Shown here one piece after another: positions 1-9,156 of a stretch of 64,000 nucleotides of DNA (positions within the stretch are counted from its first letter, which is position 1; each line of letters opens with the position of its first letter). Made by a program: the position numbers and the translations under genes. The notes below the pieces were generated by a model. The model searched no databases. It saw nothing but the letters and a program-made list of their open reading frames with translations, and was not told the origin of the DNA. Origin of the DNA: Stenotrophomonas sp. UBA2124 (lineage in GTDB: Bacteria; Pseudomonadota; Gammaproteobacteria; Xanthomonadales; Xanthomonadaceae); assembly GCA_002329155.1 (NCBI GenBank), contig DCXY01000002.1, forward strand, positions 1 to 64,000. The letters are read 5' to 3'.

Positions 1-1155
1 ATGTTCGTCACCAGCTACCTGGCGCTGGCCTTCATCTGCTACCAGATCGGCAGCCGCACCCGCCGCACCCAGCAACTGGCGGACAGGCGGGGCGCCGAGG
101 TGGCCAATCTGTTCGAGGTCAACGAACTGATCATCCGGCGCATGCGCACCGGCGTGCTGGTGGTGGATATCGACGGGCGCATCACCCTGGCCAACGAGGC
201 GGCCACCGCCCTGCTGGGCGACATGGAGGGCACCCTCGCCAGTGAGCGCATCACCCTGGCCTCGGCCTCGCCCGAGCTGGCGCGCCGCCTGCAACGCTGG
301 CGCGGCGGCTGGCAGGAAGAAGAACTTCCGCTGCAGCTGGCTCCCGAACAGGCCGAGGTACAGCCACGCTTTGCCCGCCTGCTGGCCGACAGCGACATGA
401 CCCTGATCTTCCTGGACGACACCACCGTCGTTTCCAAGCGTGCCGAGTCGCTGACCCTGTCCACCCTGGGCCGGTTCTCGGCCAGCCTCGCCCATGAAAT
501 CCGCAACCCGCTGGCGGCCATCAACTACGCCACCCAGCTGCTGGAGGAATCGGACGACCTGGGCGATGCCGACCGCCGCCTGCTGCAGATCATCCATCAG
601 CAGTGCCAGCGCACCAATGGCATCGTCGAAAGCGTGCTGGCCCTGGCCCGGCGCGAGCGCGCCAACCCCGAGAACCTGGACCTGGCCGCCTTCGTGCGCC
701 GCTTCGTCATCGACTACCGGCAGACCCTGTCGCTGGAAAACGACAGCCTGGAGGCGGTGATCCGCGAGGCCTCGGTGCCTGCGCTGATGGACCCGCGCCA
801 CCTGCACCAGGTACTGACCGCGCTGGTCCACAACGCACTCAAATACGGGCGTATTGCCGAAGAACCGGCACGGGTGCGCATCCGTGTCGCCTCCGGCGAG
901 CGGCATGCGGTGATCGATGTGATGGACCGTGGCCCGGGCATTCCCGATGCCATCGTCGCGCAGCTGTTCCGCCCGTTCTACACCACCTCCGAGCACGGCA
1001 CCGGCCTGGGGCTGTATATCGCCCGCGAGCTGTGCCGCGCCAACCAGGCGCAGCTGGACTATGTGTCCGTACCCGCCGGTGGCGCCTGTTTCCGGCTTAC
1101 CCTGTCCACGCCCAATACCGCGTTCAACCAGCGGCCGGCGCAGAAACGGCCGTAA
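1..1155 (+). CDS. pilS: PilS sensor histidine kinase (5'-truncated by window edge)
   Basis: This is the C-terminal part of the sensor kinase that pairs with PilR to control sigma-54 dependent pilin transcription. The first residues (about 1-17) look like the end of a membrane segment. They are followed by a linker, a PAS-like segment (about 45-115), a DHp helix with the phospho-acceptor His in SLAHEIRNPL (His165 in this fragment) and a HATPase domain with an N box (VHNALKYG), a G1 box (DRGPGIPD) and GTGLGLYIA. PilS proteins are normally about 530 residues with several N-terminal membrane helices, so some 150 residues should lie upstream of the window; the ATG at base 1 is probably an internal Met. 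pilR follows 51 bases downstream on the same strand. Confidence 0.93.
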   Translation: MFVTSYLALAFICYQIGSRTRRTQQLADRRGAEVANLFEVNELIIRRMRTGVLVVDIDGRITLANEAATALLGDMEGTLASERITLASASPELARRLQRWRGGWQEEELPLQLAPEQAEVQPRFARLLADSDMTLIFLDDTTVVSKRAESLTLSTLGRFSASLAHEIRNPLAAINYATQLLEESDDLGDADRRLLQIIHQQCQRTNGIVESVLALARRERANPENLDLAAFVRRFVIDYRQTLSLENDSLEAVIREASVPALMDPRHLHQVLTALVHNALKYGRIAEEPARVRIRVASGERHAVIDVMDRGPGIPDAIVAQLFRPFYTTSEHGTGLGLYIARELCRANQAQLDYVSVPAGGACFRLTLSTPNTAFNQRPAQKRP

Positions 1156-1206
1156 GATTGACCGGATGTTTGGCGCCCCTGCCCCGCCTCGGCTATCGTT
1201 TCATTC

Positions 1207-2604
1207 ATGACTGCCACACATAGCGCCCTGATCGTCGATGACGAACGCGACATCCGCGAGCTGTTGGTCCTGACATTGGGCCGCATGGGTCTGCGCATCA
1301 GCACCGCCGCCAATCTTTCCGAGGCGCGCGAGTTGCTGGCCAGCACCCCGTTCGACCTGTGCCTCACCGACATGCGCCTGCCCGACGGCAACGGCATCGA
1401 GCTGGTGGCCGAGATCACCCGCGATTACCCGCGCACACCGGTGGCCATGATCACCGCCTTCGGCAGCATGGATCTGGCGGTGGAGGCACTGAAGGCCGGC
1501 GCCTTCGATTTCGTCAGCAAGCCGGTGGACATCAATGTGCTGCGCGGGCTGGTACGGCACGCGCTGGAGTTGAACAACGCCGCGCGCCCCAGCACTCCGC
1601 CGCCACCGGAAAATGCCACCCGCCTGCTCGGCGGCTCCACCGCCATGGACGAGCTGCGCGCCACCATCGCCAAGGTCGCGCGCAGCCAGGCACCGGTCTA
1701 CATCCTGGGCGAATCCGGCGTGGGCAAGGAGCTGGTCGCACGCACCATCCACGACCAGGGCGCGCGCGCGGCCGGGCCGTTCATTCCGGTCAACTGCGGC
1801 GCCATCCCCGGCGAGCTGATGGAAAGCGAGTTCTTCGGCCACAAGAAGGGCAGCTTCACCGGCGCCCACGCCGACAAGCCCGGTCTGTTCCAGGCGGCCA
1901 ACGGCGGCACCCTGTTTCTGGATGAAGTGGCCGAGCTGCCGCTGCAGATGCAGGTCAAACTACTGCGTGCCATCCAGGAAAAGTCTGTTCGCCCTGTGGG
2001 TGCATCGGCCGAAATACCGGTGGATGTGCGCATCCTCTCGGCTACCCACAAGGATCTGGCCACACTGGTCAACGATGGCCGTTTCCGCCACGACCTGTAC
2101 TACCGCATCAACGTCATCGAGCTGCGCGTGCCGCCGCTGCGCGAGCGCCGGGGTGATCTGCCGCTGCTGGCCGGCGCCATTCTCGACCGCCTTGCCCGTT
2201 CGCAAGGCCTGCCGCCGCCGCTGCTTGCGCCCTCCGCGCTGGATGCGCTGGCAGCCTACTCATTCCCCGGCAACGTGCGCGAGCTGGAGAACATTCTTGA
2301 ACGCGCCCTGGCCCTGGCCGACGGCGACAGCATCGGTGCCGGCGACCTGCACCTGCCCGTCCAGCGCCCGGCCAACCCACAGCCCGGAGCTGGCGACAGC
2401 GATGCCGCTGCCGGCAACGAAGAGGCCGTGCTGGACATCGACCCGGCGGGCGGCGCCCTGCCCTCCTACATCGAACAGATGGAGCGGGCCGCCATCCAGA
2501 AGGCACTGGAAGAAAACCGCTGGAACAAGACCAAGACCGCCGCCCAGCTCGGCATCACCTTCCGCGCCCTGCGCTACAAGCTGAAAAAGCTGGGCATGGA
2601 GTGA
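1207..2604 (+). CDS. pilR: PilR sigma-54 dependent response regulator
   Basis: This NtrC-class response regulator activates pilin transcription with RpoN. It has a receiver domain (about 1-120; acceptor Asp55 in LTDMRLPDG), an AAA+ sigma-54 interaction domain with Walker A GESGVGKE and the GAFTGA-type loop present as GSFTGA (about 145-385), and a C-terminal Fis-type helix-turn-helix (about 430-465, ending in RALRYKLKKLGME). The 465-residue length is normal for the family. It sits just downstream of pilS, and its likely targets are the sigma-54 promoters in front of the two pilin genes 10-12 kb away. The gene is followed directly by the tandem-repeat block. Confidence 0.96.
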   Translation: MTATHSALIVDDERDIRELLVLTLGRMGLRISTAANLSEARELLASTPFDLCLTDMRLPDGNGIELVAEITRDYPRTPVAMITAFGSMDLAVEALKAGAFDFVSKPVDINVLRGLVRHALELNNAARPSTPPPPENATRLLGGSTAMDELRATIAKVARSQAPVYILGESGVGKELVARTIHDQGARAAGPFIPVNCGAIPGELMESEFFGHKKGSFTGAHADKPGLFQAANGGTLFLDEVAELPLQMQVKLLRAIQEKSVRPVGASAEIPVDVRILSATHKDLATLVNDGRFRHDLYYRINVIELRVPPLRERRGDLPLLAGAILDRLARSQGLPPPLLAPSALDALAAYSFPGNVRELENILERALALADGDSIGAGDLHLPVQRPANPQPGAGDSDAAAGNEEAVLDIDPAGGALPSYIEQMERAAIQKALEENRWNKTKTAAQLGITFRALRYKLKKLGME

Positions 2605-2633
2605 TCAGCCCTCATCTTTCGAGCGGCAAACGG

Positions 2634-3834
2634 ATTCCCCCCTCGCCTTTCACATAGCGAAGGGGAAGGCCGGAAGGGGGTAAAACACCACCCCCTAAAT
2701 CGCGTAGCCCGGGTAAGCAAAGCGCACCCGGGAGCCCTTCGCGAAAATCCCCGGATGCGCTGCGCTTATCCGGGCTACAAAAAGCCGCCACGCCCAAACA
2801 AAAACGCGGGGAGTTGCCCGGCGTTCGTCATGCCCCACCCGCAACCACCCTCAGCCCTCGATGACGCGGGAAGAATTCACCCCTCCCCTTTCGCGAAGCG
2901 AAGGGGGAGGTTGGGAGGGGGTAAAACACCACCCCTCAACCACGTAGCCCGGGTAAGCAAAGCGCACCCGGGAGCCCTTCGCGGAAAGCCCCGGATGCGC
3001 TGCGCTTATCCGGGCTACACAAAGCCCCAAACGCCCAAACAAGAACCATGGCAAAGCCCGGCGTTCTTCATGCACCGCCCGCAACCACCTCCAATCCTTG
3101 GTGACGCGACGAAAGATTCACCCCTCCCCTTTCGCGAAGCGAAGGGGAAGGCCGGGAGGGGGGTAAAACACCACCCTCAACCACGTAGCCCGGGTAAGCG
3201 CAGCGCACCCGGGACCCTTCGCGGAAAGCTCCGGATGCGCTGCGCTCATCCGGGCTACTCAAAGCCCCAGACACCCAAACGAGAACGCCGGGCGATGCCC
3301 GGCATTTTTCATGCCCAACCCGTAGCCACCCTCAATCCTTGGTGACGCCGAGAAGATTCACCCCTCCCCTTTCGCGTAGCGAAGGGGGAGGCGGGAGGGG
3401 GTAAAACGCCACCCTCAACCACGTCGCCCGAGTAAGCAAAGCGCACCCGGAGCCCTTTGCGGAAAACCCCGGATGCGCTGCGCTTATCCGGGCTACATAA
3501 AGCCCCCACACCCGAACAAGAACGCCGGGCAATGCCCGGTGTTTTTCATGCCCCACCCGCAACCACCCTCAGCCCTCGATGACGCGGGAAGAATTCACCC
3601 CTCCCCTTTCGCGTAGCGAAGGGGGAGGTTGGGAGGGGGTAAAACGCCATCCCTCAACCACGTATAGCCCGGGTAAGCAAAGCGCGCCCGGGAGACCTTC
3701 GCGGAACCCCCCGGATGCGCTGCGCTTATCCGGGCTACATAAAGCCCCCACACCCGAGCAAGAACGCCGGGCGTTGCCCGGCGTTCCTCATGCACCAAGC
3801 GCAACCACCCTCAATCCTTGGTGACGCGATTGAT
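2634..3834. repeat. Five-copy ~240-bp tandem repeat derived from the pilB 3' end
   Basis: This 1.2-kb stretch between pilR and pilB has no credible gene. It consists of five imperfect units: the landmark CCGGATGCGC ends at 2760, 3000, 3240, 3478 and 3720, giving periods of 240, 240, 238 and 242. Each unit carries a C/T-rich then A/G-rich near-palindrome (CCCCTCCCCTTTCGC...AGCGAAGGGGGAGG), a pair of inverted GTAGCCCGG-type REP hairpins, and a terminator-like hairpin (AACGCCGGGC-GTT-GCCCGGCGTT in the last copy). Each also carries a version of the last ~18 bases of pilB (CAATCCTTGGTGACGCG). The ORFs across it are fragments of the repeat with the same odd composition and were rejected. Confidence 0.93.
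3763..3785. terminator. Terminator hairpin downstream of pilB (copy in last repeat unit)
   Basis: A 10-bp perfect stem (AACGCCGGGC / GCCCGGCGTT) with a GTT loop begins 25 bases past the pilB stop. Equivalent hairpins occur in the other repeat units; those near 3290-3310 and 3522-3546 are followed by a run of T on the + strand, so they could also stop transcription coming from pilR. Confidence 0.6.
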
Positions 3835-5544
3835 CTCGGCCAGACTGGTCACACCCTGTGCCGCCTTCAACAAGGCCGACTGGCGCAGGTCATTGACGCC
3901 GATCTTCTGCGCCGCCTCGGCGATATCCATGGCATTGCCACCTTCCAGCACGATGGCTGCGATCTCGTCGGTCATCGGCATCACCTGGTAAATACCGGTA
4001 CGCCCCTTGTAGCCCTCGGTGCATTCATCGCAGCCCACGGCCTCGAACAGCTGCACACCTGCGTCAATCTGCTGCTGGGTAAAGCCCTCAGCCAGCAGCG
4101 CATTATCCGGCAGCTGCGTGGGCCGCTTGCAGTTGGAACACAGGCGACGTGCCAGACGCTGCGCGATTACCAGCGTCACCGACGAGGTGATGTTGTACGG
4201 CGCAATGCCCATGTTCATCAGGCGCGCGATGGTCTGCGGCGCATCGTTGGTATGCAGCGTGGACAGCACCATGTGGCCGGTCTGCGCCGCCTTGATGGCG
4301 ATTTCCGCGGTTTCCAGGTCGCGGATTTCGCCGACCATGATGATGTCCGGGTCCTGGCGCAGGAACGAGCGCAGCGCGGCTGCAAAGGTCATGCCGCGCT
4401 TGTTGTTCTGCTGCACCTGGTTCACGCCCGGCAGGCGGATTTCCACCGGGTCTTCGGCGGTGGAGATGTTGCGCGTGTCATCGTTGAGAATGCCCAGCGC
4501 CGTGTACAGCGACACCGTCTTACCCGAGCCGGTCGGGCCGGTCACCAGCACCATGCCGTAGGGCTTGTGAATCGCCTCAAGGAACAGCTTCTGCTGCTCA
4601 GGCTCGTAACCGAGCTTGTCGATGCCCAGCTTGGCCGCGCTGGCATCCAGAATACGCAGCACGATCTTCTCGCCGAACAGGGTCGGCAGCGTGCTCACTC
4701 GGAAGTCGATCTGCTTGGTCTTGGACAGGTTGAGCTTGATGCGACCGTCCTGCGGCACGCGCTTTTCGGCGATATCCAGCTGCGACATCACCTTCAGGCG
4801 CGCGGCGATGCGCTGGTTCAACTTCACCGGCGCGCGCGCCACGGTTTTGAGCAGGCCGTCGATGCGCAGGCGCACGCGGTAATCGTCTTCATACGGCTCG
4901 AAGTGGATGTCCGAAGCACCCTTGCGGATCGCATCCACCAGCACCTTGTTGACGAACTTGACCACCGGCGTGTCGTCGCCCTTGGCGTCAACACCGGAGT
5001 CACCGCCGCCCCCCATGTCCTCGTCGCCGGCGGCAACGTCAAGGTCGCCAATGCCGTCCTCGTCGCCGCCACCCAGCGCGTCACCGATGGAATCGTTGCT
5101 GGCCAGCCACTGGTCCAGCGTCCGGCGGATCTGGTCCTCGTCCACCAGAATCGGCTCCACCACCAGGTTGGTGTGGAACTTGATCTCGTCCAGCGCCTGC
5201 GTCGGGTTGCTGGTGCCCACAAACAGCTTGCCGCCACGCTTGAACAGCGGCAGTACCTGATGCTTGCGCAGCAGCTCCTCACTGACCAGCTTGATGGCGT
5301 TCTGACTGCTATCGAACAGCGCCACATCCAGCAGCGGCATGCCGAATTCCATGGCATTGGCCGCCGCCATCTGCGCGGCGGTCACCAGCTTCTTGTCGGC
5401 CAGCCACTGCGCCATCGGCACCTTGGCATCCCCGGCCTGCGCCATGGCGGTACGCGCCACGGCCTCTTCCAGTGCCCCGTCCTGTACCAGACGACGGGCG
5501 ATACCGGTGATTCCGACCAGATTGGCGGTGACTGCTGCGTTCAT
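3811..5544 (-). CDS. pilB: PilB type IV pilus assembly ATPase
   Basis: PilB is the hexameric GspE-family ATPase that powers pilus extension from the cytoplasmic side. There is an N-terminal GspE/MshEN-type domain (VGITGIARRLVQDG onward), Walker A GPTGSGKT near residue 336, an Asp/His box region, a Walker B-like segment (IIMVGEIRD) and a tetracysteine metal site (CSNC near 468, CDEC near 503). I start at the ATG at 5544 (MNAAVTANLVG), which is preceded by AGGGGG and gives 577 residues, rather than 9 codons upstream. The gene points away from pilR and is divergent from the glycosyltransferase at 5673. Its last codons are repeated inside the adjacent tandem array. Confidence 0.95.
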   Translation of the reverse strand: MNAAVTANLVGITGIARRLVQDGALEEAVARTAMAQAGDAKVPMAQWLADKKLVTAAQMAAANAMEFGMPLLDVALFDSSQNAIKLVSEELLRKHQVLPLFKRGGKLFVGTSNPTQALDEIKFHTNLVVEPILVDEDQIRRTLDQWLASNDSIGDALGGGDEDGIGDLDVAAGDEDMGGGGDSGVDAKGDDTPVVKFVNKVLVDAIRKGASDIHFEPYEDDYRVRLRIDGLLKTVARAPVKLNQRIAARLKVMSQLDIAEKRVPQDGRIKLNLSKTKQIDFRVSTLPTLFGEKIVLRILDASAAKLGIDKLGYEPEQQKLFLEAIHKPYGMVLVTGPTGSGKTVSLYTALGILNDDTRNISTAEDPVEIRLPGVNQVQQNNKRGMTFAAALRSFLRQDPDIIMVGEIRDLETAEIAIKAAQTGHMVLSTLHTNDAPQTIARLMNMGIAPYNITSSVTLVIAQRLARRLCSNCKRPTQLPDNALLAEGFTQQQIDAGVQLFEAVGCDECTEGYKGRTGIYQVMPMTDEIAAIVLEGGNAMDIAEAAQKIGVNDLRQSALLKAAQGVTSLAEINRVTKD

Positions 5545-5672
5545 GAGGCCCCCTGGACCAACTATAGCCAAGCGATTGTACGCATGTGACCAGCTACCGC
5601 CAGCACCCGGCTAGACAGCCACGCCTCGTCTTAATGTACGAACTTCACCCCAGCCCTCCCAACCCGGCTACC

Positions 5673-6563
5673 ATGGCGGCGGGGAGAACTACCGGTATCA
5701 AGAACGTGGCTGAACTGAGCATCATCCTGCCCGCCAAGAACGAGGCAGAGGGGCTGAAGCGCACCTTGCCTGAACTTCGGGCGGCATATCCAATTGCCGA
5801 GATAATCGTGGTGGACGATGGCTCTACCGACGAGACGGCGCAGATTGCCCACAGCTTGGGCGCCCGGGTTCTCAGCAGCCCCTATTCCATGGGCAATGGC
5901 GCGGCCATCAAGCGCGGTGCACGCGCAGCCAACGGTAGCCTGCTGGTATTCATGGATGCCGATGGCCAGCACAGCGCCAGCCATATCGCCCGACTGCTCG
6001 CAAAGCTGGACGAGGGCTACGACATGGTGGTGGGCGCCCGCGACAGTGATGGTCAGGCCAACTTCCATCGCGGCCTGGCCAACGCCTTCTACAACAAACT
6101 GGCCAGCCACATGACCGGCCACAGGATCGACGACCTGACCTCAGGCTTCCGCGCGGTGCGCGCCGAACGGTTCAGGGAATTCCTGCACCTGCTGCCGAAT
6201 GGCTTCAGTTACCCGACCACCAGCACCATGGCCTTTTTCCGCAGCGCCTACCCGGTGGCCTATGTACCCATACCCGTCGCCAAGCGTGTGGGCAACGGGA
6301 GCCACATCCGACCGGTGAAGGATGGCATCCGCTTCCTACTGATCATATTCAAGATCGCCACTCTGTATTCACCAATGAAGCTTTTCGCACCGATTTCCAT
6401 CGCGTTCTTTCTGACGGGATTAGGCTATTACGGATTCACGTACGCAACGATGCACCGACTGACCAATATGAGCACCCTGCTATTCAGCGCAGCTGTCATC
6501 ATCTTCCTCATCGGACTTATCTCAGAGCAGATCACTAACCTGACATATCGACGCGACACCTGA
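5673..6563 (+). CDS. GT2 glycosyltransferase (polyprenyl-phosphate sugar synthase-like)
   Basis: This is a GT-A fold family 2 glycosyltransferase. It has an opening LSIILPAKNEA, an Asp pair in VVDDGSTDETA and a metal-binding DADGQHSASH, with a C-terminal tail of two membrane helices (about the last 70 residues). That layout is typical of dolichyl/undecaprenyl-phosphate sugar synthases (DPM1/GtrB/ArnC type), which load one sugar onto a lipid carrier at the inner membrane. The start is uncertain: an ATG at 5673 is used, but a GTG at 5706 just before the conserved core is possible, and neither has a strong ribosome site. It heads a co-directional group of five genes between pilB and the pilins. 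I infer it makes the lipid-linked donor for pilin or surface glycosylation. Confidence 0.82.
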   Translation: MAAGRTTGIKNVAELSIILPAKNEAEGLKRTLPELRAAYPIAEIIVVDDGSTDETAQIAHSLGARVLSSPYSMGNGAAIKRGARAANGSLLVFMDADGQHSASHIARLLAKLDEGYDMVVGARDSDGQANFHRGLANAFYNKLASHMTGHRIDDLTSGFRAVRAERFREFLHLLPNGFSYPTTSTMAFFRSAYPVAYVPIPVAKRVGNGSHIRPVKDGIRFLLIIFKIATLYSPMKLFAPISIAFFLTGLGYYGFTYATMHRLTNMSTLLFSAAVIIFLIGLISEQITNLTYRRDT

Positions 6564-6581
6564 GCATTCTACTTGCCACAC

Positions 6582-7391
6582 ATGGCATCGGCCAAAATGA
6601 ACACCAGTTACTCCGAACTAACCGGAATCGTCGCGACCGAAATCGGATGGACTCCGCCAGTCCGATACTTACTGCGGCGCGCAAGGATCCTTGACCTTAT
6701 AAAAAGGGAAACCAAAGGCAGCCTTCTTGAAGTCGGCTGTGGTGCAGGCGCGTTGCTGTGTGATTTCACGCGACTCGGGTTCAGCGCCCAAGGACTGGAA
6801 ACATCGACAGCTGCGAGAGAAATGGGCAGCGCGCTTGCCGAGCTTTCATCGAGCACACATCAGATTCACGGCGAATCATCGTCAGAATGGAACAACACCT
6901 TCGATATTCTCTGTGCTTTTGACGTACTGGAGCACATCGAAGATGACCGTTCAGCCCTTGGCACATGGCTTGAATGGCTCGCGCCTCATGGCAGGCTGAT
7001 CATTTCAGTGCCAGCTCACCGCTCCCGTTGGGGAGACGGTGATGTATGGGCAGGGCATTGGCGCCGCTACGACAGACAGGACATCACCAACCTGATCACA
7101 AGCCAAGGTTTGAGAATCACTCATATCGAGTGTTACGGATTCCCCCTGGCCAACACAACCGAATGGCTGGGAAATCGCATATATAGAGACCTGATTCGCC
7201 GCCGCGCTCATCGCGATAAAGCCCAGTCCACGGCGACGAGCGGCACTGATCGCCATGTATATGGAAAAGCCGCGAGGTACATCTCATCATTTCCAGCAAG
7301 CACCTGCCTTCGGATGGCCATGGCCGTTCAATATGCGGCCCGCAAAACCGACTGGGGTAGCGGCTACCTGATCGCTGCAGCTCGCAGATGA
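6582..7391 (+). CDS. Class I SAM-dependent methyltransferase
   Basis: This looks like a Methyltransf_11/23-type enzyme. It has the SAM motif LLEVGCGAGALL (about residues 47-58), an acidic residue after the second strand (GLETS) and the post-motif FDVLEHIEDD. The substrate is unknown; small methyltransferases in sugar clusters often methylate a carbohydrate or lipid-linked glycan. The possible starts are TTG 6573, ATG 6582 and ATG 6597; ATG 6582 is chosen without a clear ribosome site. It follows the GT2 gene by 18 bases and overlaps the next gene by 4 bases (ATGA), so the group is probably one operon. Base composition is visibly more A+T rich than in pilB or pilC. Confidence 0.8.
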   Translation: MASAKMNTSYSELTGIVATEIGWTPPVRYLLRRARILDLIKRETKGSLLEVGCGAGALLCDFTRLGFSAQGLETSTAAREMGSALAELSSSTHQIHGESSSEWNNTFDILCAFDVLEHIEDDRSALGTWLEWLAPHGRLIISVPAHRSRWGDGDVWAGHWRRYDRQDITNLITSQGLRITHIECYGFPLANTTEWLGNRIYRDLIRRRAHRDKAQSTATSGTDRHVYGKAARYISSFPASTCLRMAMAVQYAARKTDWGSGYLIAAARR

Positions 7392-8332
7392 AATGGCTTA
7401 TCCGAGTAACCGGCATAGTCATTACGACCGTACTGCTCTGCTTTTTCATATGGTTCGCCGTCAACAACATAGACTCTCAATCCTTCAGCCACGCAATCCA
7501 AAGTCGAAAAACGCAAGCAGCTCTGGTTGCATGCATGCTCTGCCACATGCTCGTTTACCCGTTAACCAGCATTGCCTGGCGACAATTGCTACTCCGTCAG
7601 GGCCAGAGCTGGCACTCGACCACATTGTTTGGCCTGCTCGGAACTTCACAGCTCGCCAAATACATACCTGGAAATATCGCGCAACATGCCGGGCGTGCAG
7701 CATTATCTGTCAAGCACGGAATGCCGCTGCAGGCTTTCGTTACGACAACGATACAAGAGACACTGCTTGCCCTTTCCGCCAGCATCATATTGGGCGCAAG
7801 CCTGTTGCTGTCCATTCACAACACAGAAGGACTGACCGTTTACAAGTGGCCACTGACGATACTTTTCGTCGGCAGCATATGCATCATAGGCATATATTGC
7901 ATGGATCTCCGGCCATCTAGAATCAGGCCGCCAAAGGCGATCCTCTGGAAGTTTCTACAAGCTTACGGCGCTCCGCCGGGGTTCCGCGCCACGTCCAAGG
8001 CTCTCACCATATATGTCGGCAACTACCTCCTAATCGGCGCCGGAATCTGGCTTATCTCTCATGCGATGGATGGCGCAACCGGCATCAGCTACCCAGCAGT
8101 AACAGCTGCCTTTGCACTGTCATGGGCCTTAGGCTTTCTGGCACCTGGCGCCCCCGCCGGAATTGGAGCACGAGAAGGGATCATGGTTCTCATGCTTCAA
8201 GGCCACGCCAACGAAACCGAGCTGGTAACATTAACCCTCCTGGCGCGGGCAGCCAACGTGACAGGGGACTTTTTCATATTCCTTATCGCCGCACTCTTCG
8301 CCAGACACGGAAAAAAAGGAGTTGAATCATGA
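7388..8332 (+). CDS. YbhN/UPF0104-type flippase-like membrane protein
   Basis: This 314-residue polytopic protein has about eight hydrophobic segments. It carries signatures of the lysylphosphatidylglycerol synthetase membrane-domain/UPF0104 family: LAKYIPGNIAQHAGRAAL near residue 90 and LAPGAPAGIGAREG near 257. Members without a catalytic domain are often encoded next to glycosyltransferases and are suspected lipid or lipid-sugar translocases. Here it overlaps methyltransferase genes on both sides by 4 bases, so it is translationally coupled in the sugar operon. I infer a role in flipping the lipid-linked sugar to the periplasm. It has no soluble C-terminal aminoacyltransferase domain. Confidence 0.78.
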   Translation: MKWLIRVTGIVITTVLLCFFIWFAVNNIDSQSFSHAIQSRKTQAALVACMLCHMLVYPLTSIAWRQLLLRQGQSWHSTTLFGLLGTSQLAKYIPGNIAQHAGRAALSVKHGMPLQAFVTTTIQETLLALSASIILGASLLLSIHNTEGLTVYKWPLTILFVGSICIIGIYCMDLRPSRIRPPKAILWKFLQAYGAPPGFRATSKALTIYVGNYLLIGAGIWLISHAMDGATGISYPAVTAAFALSWALGFLAPGAPAGIGAREGIMVLMLQGHANETELVTLTLLARAANVTGDFFIFLIAALFARHGKKGVES

Positions 8333-9153
8333 AGGCGCACCTGGAAATAACAGGCGAACGCGTTGTAGAGGAAGATTACCTTCAATCCGTTGGCACCTAC
8401 ACCATATACGCAATGCACGCTGCAAGCTATCGCTTCGCCGAGGCGTATTGCCGAGACAAGAAGGTATTGGACATGGGCTGTGGCTCCGGCTACGGAACAC
8501 GGCACATCTGTACTGTTGCACAAGAGGCTCATGGTTTTGATGTGGCAGAGGACGCAATCGCATACGCGCGCGAACGATACCAGAGCGCAAACCTGCATTA
8601 TCACCATGCCCCCTTGGGAAGCCCTCTTCCATTCCCTGATGAAAGCTTTGATGTAATTCTTTCATTTCAAGTCATCGAACACATCAAGAATGACGAGGCT
8701 TACCTCCTTGAAGCACGGCGACTGCTCCGCGAAGGCGGAATTTTAATAGTCATAACGCCTGATCGAAAGAATCGATTGCTCCCGGCACAGAAGCCTTGGA
8801 ACCGTTGGCATGTACGCGAATACTCGCAGAAATCTCTAAACCAACTGGTGTCCCGGCACTTCTCAACAACCCATGAGCTGCGCCTTGGCGCTGCCTGGAA
8901 TGTGGCGAAGACTGAGATTCGACGCTACAGAAAGACAAAGTGGCTTACTCTACCTGCAACACTTCCTTTCATTCCAGAATTCATGCGTCGCAGCTTTCTC
9001 AATACCATTCACACGCTAATGGACACATCTGGAGCAAGAAGCCGCCCCCCTTCAAGAGAGCCAAAACAATACGACTTCGACGAATCTGCATTCGTAATCA
9101 GCAAAGATCCTCCAAATTCGATGAATATCGTTATCATCGCTGAACACAAATAG
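8329..9153 (+). CDS. Class I SAM-dependent methyltransferase (second)
   Basis: This is a 274-residue methyltransferase with SAM motif VLDMGCGSGYGT (about 46-57), an acidic residue in GFDVAED and the later SFQVIEHIKNDE. The start ATG at 8329 overlaps the upstream stop and is preceded by an excellent AAAGGAG. It differs from the methyltransferase at 6582, so the operon contains two distinct methyltransferases, perhaps acting at two positions of one glycan or on different substrates. The opening HLEITGERVVEEDY is characteristic of methyltransferases in O-antigen and glycan clusters. The substrate cannot be assigned from sequence. A+T content is higher than in the core pil genes. Confidence 0.8.
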   Translation: MKAHLEITGERVVEEDYLQSVGTYTIYAMHAASYRFAEAYCRDKKVLDMGCGSGYGTRHICTVAQEAHGFDVAEDAIAYARERYQSANLHYHHAPLGSPLPFPDESFDVILSFQVIEHIKNDEAYLLEARRLLREGGILIVITPDRKNRLLPAQKPWNRWHVREYSQKSLNQLVSRHFSTTHELRLGAAWNVAKTEIRRYRKTKWLTLPATLPFIPEFMRRSFLNTIHTLMDTSGARSRPPSREPKQYDFDESAFVISKDPPNSMNIVIIAEHK

Positions 9154-9156
9154 GTC

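Noticed and set aside
2755..3345. 196-residue ORF and similar small ORFs in the pilB repeats
   Set aside because: They consist of the repeat unit translated several times; start and frame follow the repeat, not a gene.
2634..3834. CRISPR array
   Set aside because: Unit length is ~240 bases and the spacers between hairpins are themselves repeated, so this is a tandem repeat, not short repeats with unique spacers. No cas genes are present.
3715..5589. 624-residue ORF on + strand across pilB
   Set aside because: It is the antisense frame of pilB; its protein is His/Arg/Leu-rich with no domain, typical of a GC-rich shadow.
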